Source of the DNA: Acanthamoeba castellanii str. Neff
Lineage: Eukaryota > Discosea > Longamoebia > Acanthamoebidae
DNA: 64,000 nucleotides
Reading direction: 5' to 3'
NCBI RefSeq assembly: GCF_000313135.1
Contig: NW_004457671.1
Span: 192,285-256,284 of the forward strand
Shown: one piece after another, positions 1 through 10,430 of the stretch
How the letters are laid out: the number at the start of each line of letters is the position of its first letter
Numbering within the stretch: position 1 is the stretch's first letter
Notes under the pieces: generated by a model
Told to the model about the DNA's origin: nothing
Database searches by the model: none
What the model saw: only the letters and a program-made list of their open reading frames with translations
Translations under genes and position numbers: made by a program

Positions 1-2
1 CG

Positions 3-1771
3 TCGCAAAAGAAACGAGAGGAGGAGGAAGAGGCCAAGAAGCGAGAGACGACGGAGACGGAGATCGACGACCCCGAGGCTGGCGACGCCTCGAGCAGCAG
101 CAGCGACGGCGAGGCGCCCAACAAACAGAAGAAGAAAAAGAAGAAGACCTGGGAGGGCAAGGGCGGAAGCTTCGAGGACTTCTATCGGGTTCGCCCGCAC
201 ACGCCCTCTCTTCTTTGTTGCGTGTGATTGTGTCGTGTTGTGTCGCGTGCCGTGTCGTGTCGTGCGTCATCGAGCTCATGTTTGTGGGGTCCACAACCGC
301 TGTAGGTGCACACCATCACACTGTTTGACAAGGAGCTCTCCTTCAACTTCAACGAGGCCGAGCTCTCGGAGAGCTCTCAGCTCCAGCTCCAGCAGCAGGT
401 ACGAACCGTGCGCATCGACACAAGCAACCTGGGTCGCCATGGCGAAACTGATCGCAATGATGATGGTCGTGGTTGTGGAGGAGCAGAAGGGCGCGAGCAA
501 TGCGGGCGAGCTTCAGCAAAAGGTACCGCAGAAGCAGAGGGTGACGCTCAAGACCTTCATGGACCAGAACAACCCGCCCGGCGCCCAGTACATGTACGAA
601 TGACCCTCCCCCCCCCAAGCTCTTATTTGTTCTACACGCGCTCGCTTGTGCCGCCGTCCGTCGTGGGTTGTGTGATTCATTTTATTTTATGCTTTTATAT
701 TATTCTTCTTATTTTGATGTCTGTCGCCGTCGAACAGCAACGGAATGAAGCGGTGGCTGAGCTGGTGGGCGCAGAGCCGCGACCCCAAGAACAACAAGGA
801 CTCCCGCGAGTCCTCCGCCCGAGAAAAGGTGATGTGCGGTGTAGTACGATTCATTGTTTTTGATCGATCATCTCACTCATCATCCCCGTGTGTGTCGTGT
901 GTCATTCAGACCTCTGGGTTTAACAAGCGCCAAGAAAGCCGGAGCAGGGAGGTGGTCAACGACTACGGCATCTCCATCCGACAGGACCCGCGCGAGGTCG
1001 GATTCTACAAGAAGTGCGCCGCTTCCTCTCATCTTTTTTTTTTTTTCAATGCACGTGCGTGTGCGTGTGTGCGGTGGTTGGTGCGTGTGCGTGTGCGTCT
1101 TGGCCTGACGGTGTCTGTCGGCTTGTCACACGACCGGTCACTACACAAGGTATGTGGACATGAACCAACTGTCGACGGCGACTGAAGGCACCGAGGACGT
1201 GGCCAAGCCGGAGGACCCCGACCACACGATGGACGCCCAGATCTACCGCGACTACATCGGCGTACGCCACCCCCCCCCCAACCACAGCTCTGAATGTGGC
1301 ACCACTCTGCGTTGTGTTCGCTCACACGACACACGACACACGACACACGACACACGACACACGACACACGACACACGACACACGACACACGACACACGAC
1401 ACACGACACACGACACACGACACACGACACACGACACACGACACCACACACACACACACATCGGGCGTACATGCATGTGCAGGCGAAGGACGACCCGGGC
1501 CGCTTCATCTGCTGCTCCCGGCCCAACCTCTCCTACGAAGCTTTCCTCGCCCAGGACTTCTCTCACTACGCCCCCTCCCCACAGGTACCCGCGCCACCCC
1601 TTCGCTCTTCTCCGCGCTTTGTTCTTTCTTTCTTTCACTTCTGACCCATTGTGTGAGCAGGACGCGACCATCTACGCCAACGCGTGCGAGACCAGTTTTG
1701 ACTCAGTGGGGGCCTACGCCGCTTACTCCGCACACTCGCATGCTCGTGTGGCTTCGCCCCACCACGAGTGA
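3..1771 (+). CDS. Unrecognised multi-exon protein, 5' partial
   Basis: The 3' part of a gene that begins before the window. Eight exons join in frame: 3-188, 306-398, 481-587, 738-828, 910-1013, 1150-1261, 1483-1584 and 1661-1771 (TGA), giving about 301 residues. The visible N-terminal part is a highly charged Glu/Lys-rich stretch ending in a run of lysines, followed by a more ordered region with KGGSFEDFYR and HTITLFDKELSFNFNE. The C-terminal half has several aromatic-rich segments (MKRWLSWWAQSR, GFYKKYVDMNQ, FICCSRPNLSYEAFL). I do not recognise the family. All donors are GT, mostly GTACG or GTGNG. The intron at 1262-1482 carries a long (ACACACG)n tract. The exon chain is well supported by phase; the 481 acceptor is the least certain junction. 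The function is unknown. Confidence 0.6.
1322..1446. repeat. (ACACACG)n minisatellite in intron
   Basis: About 17 head-to-tail copies of a 7-bp unit, nearly perfect, inside the intron before the seventh exon of the first gene. Related CGTGTGT, GTGTCGTGT and (GACAC)n tracts recur in introns across the window, on whichever strand is transcribed. Confidence 0.9.
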
Positions 1772-2080
1772 GGTGGTACAGCCCTCATTCGCGATCGCCA
1801 CTCCTTTTTCTCTTCTTGGAAGGCCCCCTGGTATCGCGTCGTTTTCTCCTACGTTCTTGGCCACGGTCCTCGGCGCGGGCCGTTGGTGGCGGACAACTTC
1901 TTGGGATTACGCCCGTGGGCCGTTGGTCCCCTTTTTTCCTGAATTCGTGCGGTCGCACATCACCCCGACCGACAAAAGAAAAGACACCCGACACTCCACG
2001 CCCCGCAAATCCATCTTTTCTTCGCCACTTTCGAGCCACCACAACCCCCTCCTTCCTCTCCAGCCAACACAACACAGACC
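1772..2080 (+). promoter_or_regulatory. Upstream region of the GYP-rich gene
   Basis: A non-coding stretch between the stop of the first gene and the ATG at 2081. The last 100 bases are CA- and CT-rich (like a 5' leader) and run into CAACACAACACAGACCATGG, a good initiation context. No clear TATA box is visible. Confidence 0.4.
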
Positions 2081-2931
2081 ATGGCCTACCAACAGCCTCA
2101 CACCCCCGGCGGCTACCCGCCCGCCGCTGGCTATCCCGGCGCCGTCGGTGCGCCTGGCGGCGGCTACCCTGGCGCCCCCGGCGCTGGCTATGGTGCGCCT
2201 GGTGGCGGCTACCCGGGCGCCCCCGGTGGCTACCCTGGTGGCGGCTACCCGCCCGCCGCTGGCGGCTACCCCCCTGGCGCTGCCTACCCCCCGCCCCCGG
2301 CCACGCTGCGGGCTACCCCCCTGCCGCTGGCGGCTTCGGCCTCTCGACGCCCACCTACGGCGCGCCGAGCCATGGCGCCCCCCCTACATCGTGCCCGATT
2401 GGCAAGGATCCGCACAAGGCCCAGAAGAAGCTCGACAAGGAGAAGCACAAGCTCGAGAAGAAGACCCACAAGGCCGAGCACAAGGCCCAGAAGAAGGCCC
2501 ACAAGTACGGCGCCTGCCCATCAACCACCGCTCCCGCCCACGGCACTGCCCCCGGGCTGGGGATGGGCCAGCCCGCCTACGGCGCCTACCCCCCTGGCCC
2601 TGCCTACGGTGCCCCTGGCCATGGCGCGCCCTACTACCCGCCCGGCCCTGGCGCCCCCGGTGGCTACCCTGGCGCTGGACCCTCGTACGGCGCCCCCGGT
2701 GCCTTCCCCCCTCATGGCGCGGCGGCCTCCTTCTCGCAGACCACGACCACCGTCACCACGGGACCCGTGGGCGGCCCGCCCCCTGCCCACGGCGGCGCCC
2801 CTCTCGGCCAGCCCTCCTACGGCGCCCCTGGTGCCCACGGCTCCCCTGCCTATGGCGCCCCGCCTGCTCACGGCGCGCCCTCGTTCGGCTCCAGCGCCCC
2901 GCCCCCTGGCGGTGCCCCTCACCGCCCTTAA
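2081..2931 (+). CDS. Gly/Tyr/Pro-rich low-complexity protein with central Lys-rich segment (apparent -1 frameshift)
   Basis: The ATG at 2081 opens MAYQQPHTPGGYPPAAGYPG and about 70 residues of GYPP/GAPGGGYPGAP repeats. The repeat then continues in another frame (GYPPAAGGFGLSTPTYGAPS) to the TAA at 2929-2931. The two frames join if one base is missing near 2288-2320, inside C-rich runs, so the protein would be about 283 residues. The middle holds a strongly basic heptad-like segment (KDPHKAQKKLDKEKHKLEKK and onward, about residues 110-145), flanked by further YGAPGHGAP repeats. Such XYPPX/GYP-rich tails are known from annexin VII/XI N-termini, rhodopsin tails and phase-separating proteins, but no annexin or other folded domain follows here. 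There is no signal peptide. A structural or condensate-forming role is only an inference. Confidence 0.6.
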
Positions 2932-3257
2932 TGGAAGGGAAGTAAACACCATCTACTTCCTCTCATCTTCACCCACACACCTCAGGGTGTAGGATGCCGC
3001 GGCTCATATGTACAGTGCTCAATTGAATAATACTCCCTTGTGCCATTACAACGCATCACCCATCTTTCCCGTGCGGGAAAAGCGTCATGTCTGAAAAAGA
3101 AAAAAAGAGAAAAAAGAAAGCTTGATAAGCAAAAACGCAACGCAACGCGGAAGAGGCAGATTAGACTCACACCGACCTTCGTCTGCTAATGTTCAGCAGT
3201 ATGTGCTCCCTTCTGCCCTCAACGCCTTGCCACGTACTCTAGAATATTGATGGATGG
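2932..3257. other. Intergenic region, no gene seen
   Basis: Holds the 3' end of the GYP-rich gene and the leader of the BSD gene. The only structure seen is a short (GATG)n run at 3249-3273 that overlaps the proposed BSD start codon. No RNA gene or convincing ORF was found. Confidence 0.5.
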
Positions 3258-4705
3258 ATGGATGGATGGATGGAATGCACAGCCTGGTTTGGTACCACGG
3301 GCAGTGCGGTGGCGGCGGTGGGGGAAGCCTGGGTCGGGGTGAAGGAGGCGGCCGGCGGGCTGACCGAGAAGATGTCGAGCCTCGACGGCGTGGCCGCCAC
3401 CCTCCAGCAGGCCCTCCTCCTCGACGAGCCTAGCGCGCCGCCCGTCCTCCCGCCGTGGGACGACGTCGGCCCCGAAGCCGACGCCCTGCCCGACGCCTCT
3501 CGCCTCGCCCTCCGGTCCCAACTCATGCGCCTCGCCAAGGCACTCTGCACACATTGATTGTGTCGTGTTGCGTGTGTCGTGCGTCGTGCGTGTGTCGTGT
3601 GTTGTGTGTGTCGTGCGTGTGTCGTGCGTGTCGTGTGTGTTGCGCTCACGCTCGTGCGGGACAGAACAAGCGCAACTTCACGGAGGGCCTGCCGGAGGGC
3701 CAGGAGTTCGAGTTCCGGATGGAGGACCACCTGCACGTGGCCGAGGCGGCGGTGGCGGCCGACCCGCAGCTGCGCTCCATCCGCTTCCACCTGGTGCCCC
3801 AATAGTACCCCACCCACCCGCCCGCCCGCCCACCCGTCCACCCACCCGTCCACCCACCGCTGGCCGTGCAATGCCGCACATTCCTCGCTTGGTCTGACAA
3901 CTCACATCGTCGTCGTCGTCGTCATCGCACGGGTGTGTGTCCATCGTTGGCGCCAGCGTGGGCGAGATCGAGTTCTGGCGCAACTACTTCTGGCGCATCA
4001 GGCTCATCCGGCAGGCGCACGGCCTCCCCGCCCTGTTCCCGCTCCGACCGCCCACGCCGCCGCCCCCGACTTCGCCTTCGTCATCGTCAACGGCGGCGGA
4101 AGAGGGCAACAAGAACGGCGCCTCGTCTACGACGGCCTCGGGCTCGCCAGGCCAGCCCTCCGACGATTACGACGACAGCGACGGTACGCGAATGCCCGCT
4201 CTCTCTCACCTCACCCACTTCGCCTCCCTGGACCAGGGCTCGTCCTAGAAGTCGAGCTATACGGCACACGACACGACACGACACACGACGCACCCACGAC
4301 ACACACAATGTCTGATGTGAACCACTCTCGGCTTCGGTGCGCGCAGATGAGGCCGCGTTTTTGGCCGAGTTGGAGGCGATGGAGAAGGAGCACACGTCCA
4401 GCCTGGTCGTCGCCGCTTCGCCGGTGTTGCCTGCGGCGCTGCCGTTGCTGGCTACGCCCACCGCCTCCGCCACGGCGGTCATGCCACCGGAAACGGGCGA
4501 CGCGATCCGCAACAACAGTGATGACGGCGGCAGCTGCAGCAGTGGTGTCGTGGCCGCCGAGGGCGTGCCTACACCGGTTGCCGGCGCCGGTGTTGATGCG
4601 TCGGAGGAGTACTCGATCGAGGCCGGCGATGACGACGACGAGGAGTGGGAGAAAGAGCTCGAACTCGAGCTGCGAGCCGAACTCGGCGGGCTGGACTCGC
4701 CATGA
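3258..4705 (+). CDS. BSD-domain protein (BSDC1/SYAP-like)
   Basis: Four exons, 3258-3539, 3665-3804, 3957-4183 and 4347-4705, give 335 residues. The BSD core is clear: PPWDDVGPEADAL, then NKRNFTEGLPEGQEFEFRME, then a helix ending LRSIRFHLVPQYVGEIEFWR and NYFWRIRLIRQA. This holds the diagnostic Phe-Trp pair (FWRNYF) of BSD domains in plant and animal homologues. The C-terminus is acidic and ends WEKELELELRAELGG, as in BSDC1. BSD proteins occur in TFIIH p62, synapse-associated proteins and DOS2-like proteins; the cellular role of the BSDC1 branch is poorly defined. Intron 1 must use a GC donor (GCCAAG|GCACTC), because the reading frame otherwise hits a stop. The start is one of several ATGs in a (GATG)n run; the ATG at 3270 is also possible. 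The gene converges on the RRM gene, with 161 bp between stops. Confidence 0.85.
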
Positions 4706-4866
4706 ACCCGTTGGCCGACCGACACCTTGTCGGGCTGCCTGTAAGTACTAAATCCATTTCTGGTGTTGTGGCGCCTTGATCCATCACGGCCGCGCACACA
4801 CTCTCTACGGGACCCCACGTCTCTTGTATTCTCTTCCTCCACACACGATCGGCAAACATGGCGCCA

Positions 4867-6992
4867 TTACAGGTCGTCGTACTGCACAGCCCGCCGGCTT
4901 GAAGACTCGCCTGAGTCCGCCTCCAGCCCTGGGCTGCCCTCGGGCGATCGGTCGCCTGCCATGCACCCCCCCCCAATCACGCGCGCACAGGTGAGCAGAA
5001 GCAAGGCAGGCCCAGGCCAGGGCGGCGTACGTTGGGGCGGGTTGCCGGGCTGAGGCGGGACGAGGGAGGGGGAAGAGGCGGATGGTGGAGGGGCGGAGTA
5101 GGGCTGCTGCTGCTGCTGCGGGGTGGGCGGGAAGGGCACCGGCGTCGACTCGCCCCGAAGGGAGGCCAGGCCGTAGGGCGGCTCTCGCTCCCGATCCCGC
5201 GGCATGTACCCGCCGCCGCCGCCTCCTCCGCTCCCGTAGTCCGAGCCATCGGGAGGACCGCCTCGGTAGTAGTCGTCGCCACCACCGCCATGGCCTGCAC
5301 CATCATCACCACCACCACCATCACCACCACCACCATCAGATCGACGCAATCACGGTGACAATGGGTGGCATCACGGTCATCGCCACAGCCGCTGAGGCGA
5401 GGGGAGCGCACCGTCGTCTCGCGGGGGGTAAGGGCGGCGTTCGCCCCAGGGCCGGCGTTGCCAGGGGGGCCGGGCCACCCTCGCCCGATCGACGCGCACG
5501 CGGGAGCCGTTGAGGATTTCGCCGTTCATGCCCAGGATCGACGCCTGACACGCGTCGGGCGTCCTGAACTTGATGAACCCGAAGCTGCAGGCCGAGGAGA
5601 CGAAGACGACGACGAAGAAGAGGTGAGCCGCCACGCACGACAGCGCGAGGAAAGAAGAAAAAGACAAAAGATTGGTGTGTCGTGTCGTGTCGTGTCGTGT
5701 GTACTTCTTGTTGCTGATGAGGCGGATGGCGTCAATGGGGCCGAAGCGGGAGAACACTCGCTCGAGGTCCCGCTCCTCGACGTCGTCGGCGAGGCCGCCC
5801 ACGAAGATGGTGGTGGGGTAGTAGTCGCCATCCACGGGCTCCTGCACTCATGTGAGCGCACGGGTGCCGGACTCGTCAACAAACCACACACACGACACAC
5901 ACACGACACACACGTGTGTGCGGGCAAGAAGACAGACACACGCAGCACGTTGGCTAGGTCAACTGCGCCGTACCTCGAGGTGGCCCCGAGAGTAGCCTCT
6001 GAGCAGCACGCAGCAGGCGTGAGAAAGAAAAGTGGGAGCACCACCGTGGGTGCGTGATGATCGATGGCACGAGTGATGATGAGTGAAGGGCAAGAGAAGA
6101 AGACGAAGGAGAAGAAGAGTATGTGGCGAGGAGGCAGTGGTGGTACCCTGCATAGGGGGCGTAGTAGGGAGCCGGCTGCTCCTCGGTGGGCCTTCCTTCG
6201 TCTCCGGAGGTCTGCAATGCGCGTGCATACGCCATGCCATGCCATGGGTGGGTCAGAACTGCCGGAGCGCATCTATGCACGTGGCGGCGGCGGCGGCGCG
6301 CTGGGAAGGAAATGGAGACGACGACGAGGAGGAGGTGCGTACGCGTCGCTTCTTGGCGGGCTTCTCCTCCGGCGCCAGAGGGTTCTCCTGTGCAACGCAC
6401 GACACGACACGACACGCGCGATACACGTTGGCAACCACGGACACCACCACCGCTGCCCGCCCTTGTGTGCCGCACGTGTCGTGTGTGTCATGCGCGCGCT
6501 CGTGTGTCGTGTCGTGCCTTTATTTCGTCGAGCTTCCGCTGTAGCTTGGCCGGTCGCTTGAAGCCCGTGTCCTTTGTCTCTCCCGCCAGCGGTGCCGCCG
6601 CCAGCGACGCCTGCGCATCCCACACCCGCCCGCGCACACGCGCGTAAACACCCAGCCACCGGCAATCAGACGACACACGACACACGACACGACACACGAC
6701 GACACACGACGGCGGCGGGGGCGTGTACGCGGGCCTGCTTGGTGGCGTCGCCCAGAGTGCCGCTGGAGTCGCGTCGTGAGGTGGCGAGCGACGGGGCGGG
6801 CGCGTTGGCGCCGGCCGACTGCTTGCCGCTGCCGCTGCCGGCAGAGTCGGGCCTGGGCCGCGGGTTGAGGGCGAGGGCCTTCTTGCGCTGCCGGTGGAGC
6901 TCGTAGGCCTCCTTGAGCAGCTGCTCCTTGGGCCACGCCTTGGGTTCCCCCACTGCTGTCCCCTTTCGGCCACTGCTACTTGTTCGTCCCAT
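4867..6992 (-). CDS. RRM RNA-binding protein with Gly/Pro/Gln-rich tail
   Basis: Nine exons on the minus strand (6992-6729, 6610-6518, 6387-6343, 6211-6147, 5998-5974, 5841-5705, 5584-5412, 5294-5031, 4955-4867) close in frame to 384 residues. One RRM sits in the middle: RNP2 is TTIFVGGL and RNP1 is NFGFIKF, interrupted by an intron just before NFGF. After it come RARVARPPWQRRPWGERRPY, a Gly/Tyr stretch (HGGGGDDYYRGG), a QQQQQ tract and an RDRSPEGSP end. The N-terminal 100 residues are Lys/Arg-rich and probably disordered. The architecture resembles splicing or mRNP factors, but I cannot name an orthologue. One exon is only 25 nt. The intron after exon 2 has a GC donor (ATAAAG|GCACGA). The gene is divergent from the UFD1-like gene. 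Confidence 0.85.
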
Positions 6993-7309
6993 TATTGCGT
7001 GGGCACAATCTCACGTCTCGTCTGGATTGCTTTTGGCAAAGGCAAATCGATTCTCTACTCGTACAGCTGATGGAAGGGGGTGGCGAATGTGATGGATGCA
7101 CGCGCTGTGTGATCAAAAGGGAAACAAAAGAATTCAAAGGAAAGCTGGAGAGGAAAAGCAACATTTATTGTTGTGCGAAGCATGAAGCGCACCACAGCAA
7201 TCCGTCGAGTACGCCTCGTGTCTTCTTTGATCCCCTCTGCGCACGCAGGAATTGCAAGTTCTAATCGTTCGACTGCATAATCGCCTGCGCGGGTTGTGCA
7301 ATCGTGCAG
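6993..7309. promoter_or_regulatory. Divergent intergenic region, RRM / UFD1-like genes
   Basis: Lies between the RRM start codon and the first recognisable UFD1 exon. It should hold the shared promoter and the unrecognised first coding exon(s) of the UFD1-like gene. No in-frame ATG precedes the exon at 7310 before a stop at 7262, so at least one upstream exon must exist here. Confidence 0.4.
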
Positions 7310-10147
7310 TGGCACGGAGGTCTGTACGCAGCCCATCCTCCTTCCTTTGCCAACCGTCCCGACATTGAGTACGGGAACAAGAGTACGCACCACACCCGCC
7401 TCCCTCCTCTCCGACCCCCCCCCCCATCACCATCTCACCTGACCTTGCCGCGGTCCTCCAGTCATCTTGGGCAGCGAGGTGTTGGGGCGGCTGGGAGGGC
7501 TCGTGGAAGAGGCCAGCCCTCTGCTCTTCCAGGTGGCCAGCTTCTCCTCCCCCAGTACGCTTGCCCCTCGCGTCACTGCAGTGGCTCTCGCTCATCAAGC
7601 ACCACCACCCATCATCGATGCTGCAACGTTGCTTACCCGCGCGCGTGCGGTGTCGTGCGGCTCGACTACGTGCAGTGCTCACGGCCTTTGCTGGGGTGGC
7701 CGACTTCACTGCGCCCCACAGTTCGGTGGTGGTTCTCCCGCGCTGGGTAACGCTACGCGCCCGTCGTGCCCCCCGCCAGGTGTTGGATGGACTGTGTGCA
7801 CTCACGCGCAACGTGATCGGTTGGCGCACGCACAGATGATGGACAGCCTCGAGCTGAAGGACGGAGACGAAGTGCGAATCAACTTGGCCGCGCCGCCGCT
7901 GCCTCAAGGTTCGACCCCACGGTAAGGGCTTGGCGCGCGCGTTCTCCTGTCTGCCTTCACGCGCGCCTAACCTGCAATCGCACATGCATGCACAATGCTC
8001 CTGTCCGGTGGTCATGGAATCAACGACATGTGTGTGTTGTGTTGTGTTGTGTTGTGTTGTGTTGTGTTGTGTTGTGTTGTGTTGTGTTGTGTGTGGTGTG
8101 AAGGCACGTTCGTGCGCCTGCGACCAAGCGACGGCGCGTGGGGCGCTCTCGAGAATCCCAAGGCCGTGTACGTGTGGAGTGGCCTCATCATCGGCCTGTG
8201 CATTCGCGCTGCGCAGCCGAAGCATTCCAATTGACATTCTGGAACGTGTTTTCCTTCCTTTCCTCGCGCGCCAGGCTGGAGGAACACCTCTCCTACCATT
8301 ACTGCAGTCTCACGCAAGGTATTCCACCATCAACACCCAATGGAATGCGCTATCACACGACTCAGTCTAATGTGGTATAAATGCGTGCAGGCACGGACGT
8401 GTGGATTCGGTGGCAGGACGTCGTTCACCGGCTGCATGTGGAAGAGTGCCAGCCGGCCGAATCCATTCAAATCGTCGAAGTGCGGCTCGAAGTCGACCTG
8501 CTGCCCGCTCCCCACTCCGGTCGAGAGGCAGACGTACGCGCAGCCGCCATACATCACACCCGCGACCCTTTTCGCTTGATTCCCGCTCGATGCGGCCCAT
8601 GTCTTGTTCCCTTCATCACTAACCCCCCCCCGGCGATTTCCCGCAACTACAGCGCGTGTGCGACTTGCAACTGGACAGCCCGCACGAAGCCACAGTAGAG
8701 GCCAACCACTACACGCACTTTCGATTTGCGCCGCCTGACTCGCTTGATCGGATGGACCTGCGGGTCGTGGTGGTACGGTGATTCACTCTGCGCCCTTTGA
8801 TACCCACAACGACGTACGCGCGGTGGTCGTACAGGTTTCACTTACACGCCGTATCGGGTGCTGCCAGGAGGGTATTGAGGGAGACCCGGACGTGTACGCG
8901 AGTCTCGTGAGCAAGCAGCCCACCCTGGCGGATCACGAGTGGATGGCCGCCGACACGGGGAGCGTGCAGCTGACGATACCACCCAGCAGCGACAACGGAC
9001 GGTAATGCGAACACACACACACACACACACACACACTTCCACCAGTGAGTGTACACGTCGCTCGACTGATGCACCAAACCCTGGACTGGCATTGGTTGGC
9101 ATCAGACGAGGGGTGGTCTACGTCGGCGTCAACGGATACAAGGCCCCCGCACGGTTCCGCATCACGATCACTGCACACCCTCGTACCGCCTTCTCTGATG
9201 CGTTGCCCTCTTATCTCCACCAGTCCTCTTGTGCCCAACCACTTCTTTTGCTGCTGCTGCTGCAGATCAGGAGCCATCCGGGCTGCCAGATGAAACTGCA
9301 GCGAGCGAGGCGAAGCGCTGTTCCAATTGGTACACCTACCTCACTTAGGCTCAGCCTGTGTTGCTATCGCCCACACTCACACGCACACGCATCGCCACAC
9401 CGGTGCTAGCCTTCGGTGCGTGCCACCGGAAAGCTTTGAGCGGCACGAGGCCTTCTGTCAGCGCGCCAACTACCGCTGCACCGTGCCCGGGTGCGGTCAG
9501 GTATGGCGTGTGTTCCCTTCCCTTCCCGCCTCGCCCATTGAGCCCATTCACTTAGCCATGTGTGCCTCCCCCGTATGCGCAGGTGATGCCTCTCGGGGAG
9601 ATGGCCAAGCACGCTGACCTGCGACACTCACCCGTACGCGATTCGCCCATACAACTACTCCCTCCGCGCTGCACTCACCTCCACCACTTTCCGTACCCAA
9701 TTGTTGTGTGTAGCTGGCGTGCATGTGCGGCGCCGAGCTGGCACTCGATGACTTGCGAACGCACAAGCGACGCGAATGTCCGCAGCGGTAAGCACTGCTC
9801 TTGCCTCTCCAGAAGGTCCTTCTCGTTGCTGTGATTGCACAATCACGTGGCTTGATCGCCTAGTCGGCCTTCTTTAGGTTGGTGGCGTGCTTCTTTTGCG
9901 AGAACGACTTCACCGCTGAAATCTTGCCTGATCACTCCGTGCGATGCGGGGCCTCCACCGCTCCGTGCCCCGTGTGCAGCGTTCGGTTCACCCTCGCCAG
10001 TACCATCACCATTCCACCCTCTTCGCTTTCGTTCGCTCGCTTGGTACTCACCCGATCCCCGTCCATCAGGTCTCCCCGCCCACACCGAGACACAAGGCGC
10101 AGCTGGGCAGCAAACAGGAATGTGACGTATTTACGCGCATTCCTTAG
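7310..10147 (+). CDS. UFD1-domain protein with TRAF-like zinc fingers (plant PRLI-interacting-factor type)
   Basis: Exons 7310-7382, 7462-7554, 7676-7746, 7836-7908, 8104-8167, 8275-8318, 8391-8533, 8653-8772, 8835-9001, 9106-9182, 9266-9329, 9410-9500, 9583-9633, 9714-9787 and 9878 to about 9980 join in frame. The first exon and the exact end are unresolved. The UFD1 fold is evident: PPSFANRPDIEYGNK, VVVLPRWMMDSLELKDGDEV, GTFVRLRPSDGAWGALENPK, LEEHLSYHYCSLTQGTDVWI. A middle domain (EGDPDVYASLVSKQPTLADH) is followed by Cys/His fingers: KRCSNC, HEAFCQRANYRCTVPGCG, ACMCGAELALDDLRTHKRR, ECPQRLVACFFC, CGASTAPCPVC. This domain order matches the plant UFD1-zinc finger family, not the UFD1-NPL4 subunit itself. 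A role in ubiquitin or Cdc48-linked turnover is inferred from the family. The end depends on whether a last intron splices to 10070. Confidence 0.82.
8033..8094. repeat. (GTGTT)n pentanucleotide repeat in intron
   Basis: About 11 tandem copies of a 5-bp unit, inside the intron between the LPQ and GTFVRLR exons of the UFD1-like gene. Confidence 0.9.
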
Positions 10148-10430
10148 ATGGAATGCGAACAATGGTTCAAATAGCGAAACATTCGCCGGGAAAAGGGAAG
10201 CAGGCAGAGGTGCGAGTTCGGGAGACGAGGAGACATGTTCCAGGAGCCGGCACTTCAAAAGGATGCGCGATTGCGTGAGGGCGCACAAACACCAACGCCA
10301 CGTCGCGCAAACGGAAAGCGAAGCCTACTCGCCGTGAGCGATCGCCCCCCTGCCCGACTTCACTTCTATCTGGCTCTTCTTCCTCCTCTCTACCTGCAGC
10401 ATAACGCACAGCAGATTATATAGAGCCACC

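Noticed and set aside
1296..2945. 549-residue open frame on the plus strand
   Set aside because: Runs through the (ACACACG)n intron, known exon boundaries and the promoter of the GYP-rich gene; Pro/Arg-rich shadow of GC-rich DNA.
7995..8234. Cys/Val-rich frame with CCVVLCCVVLC repeats
   Set aside because: Direct translation of the (GTGTT)n intron repeat.
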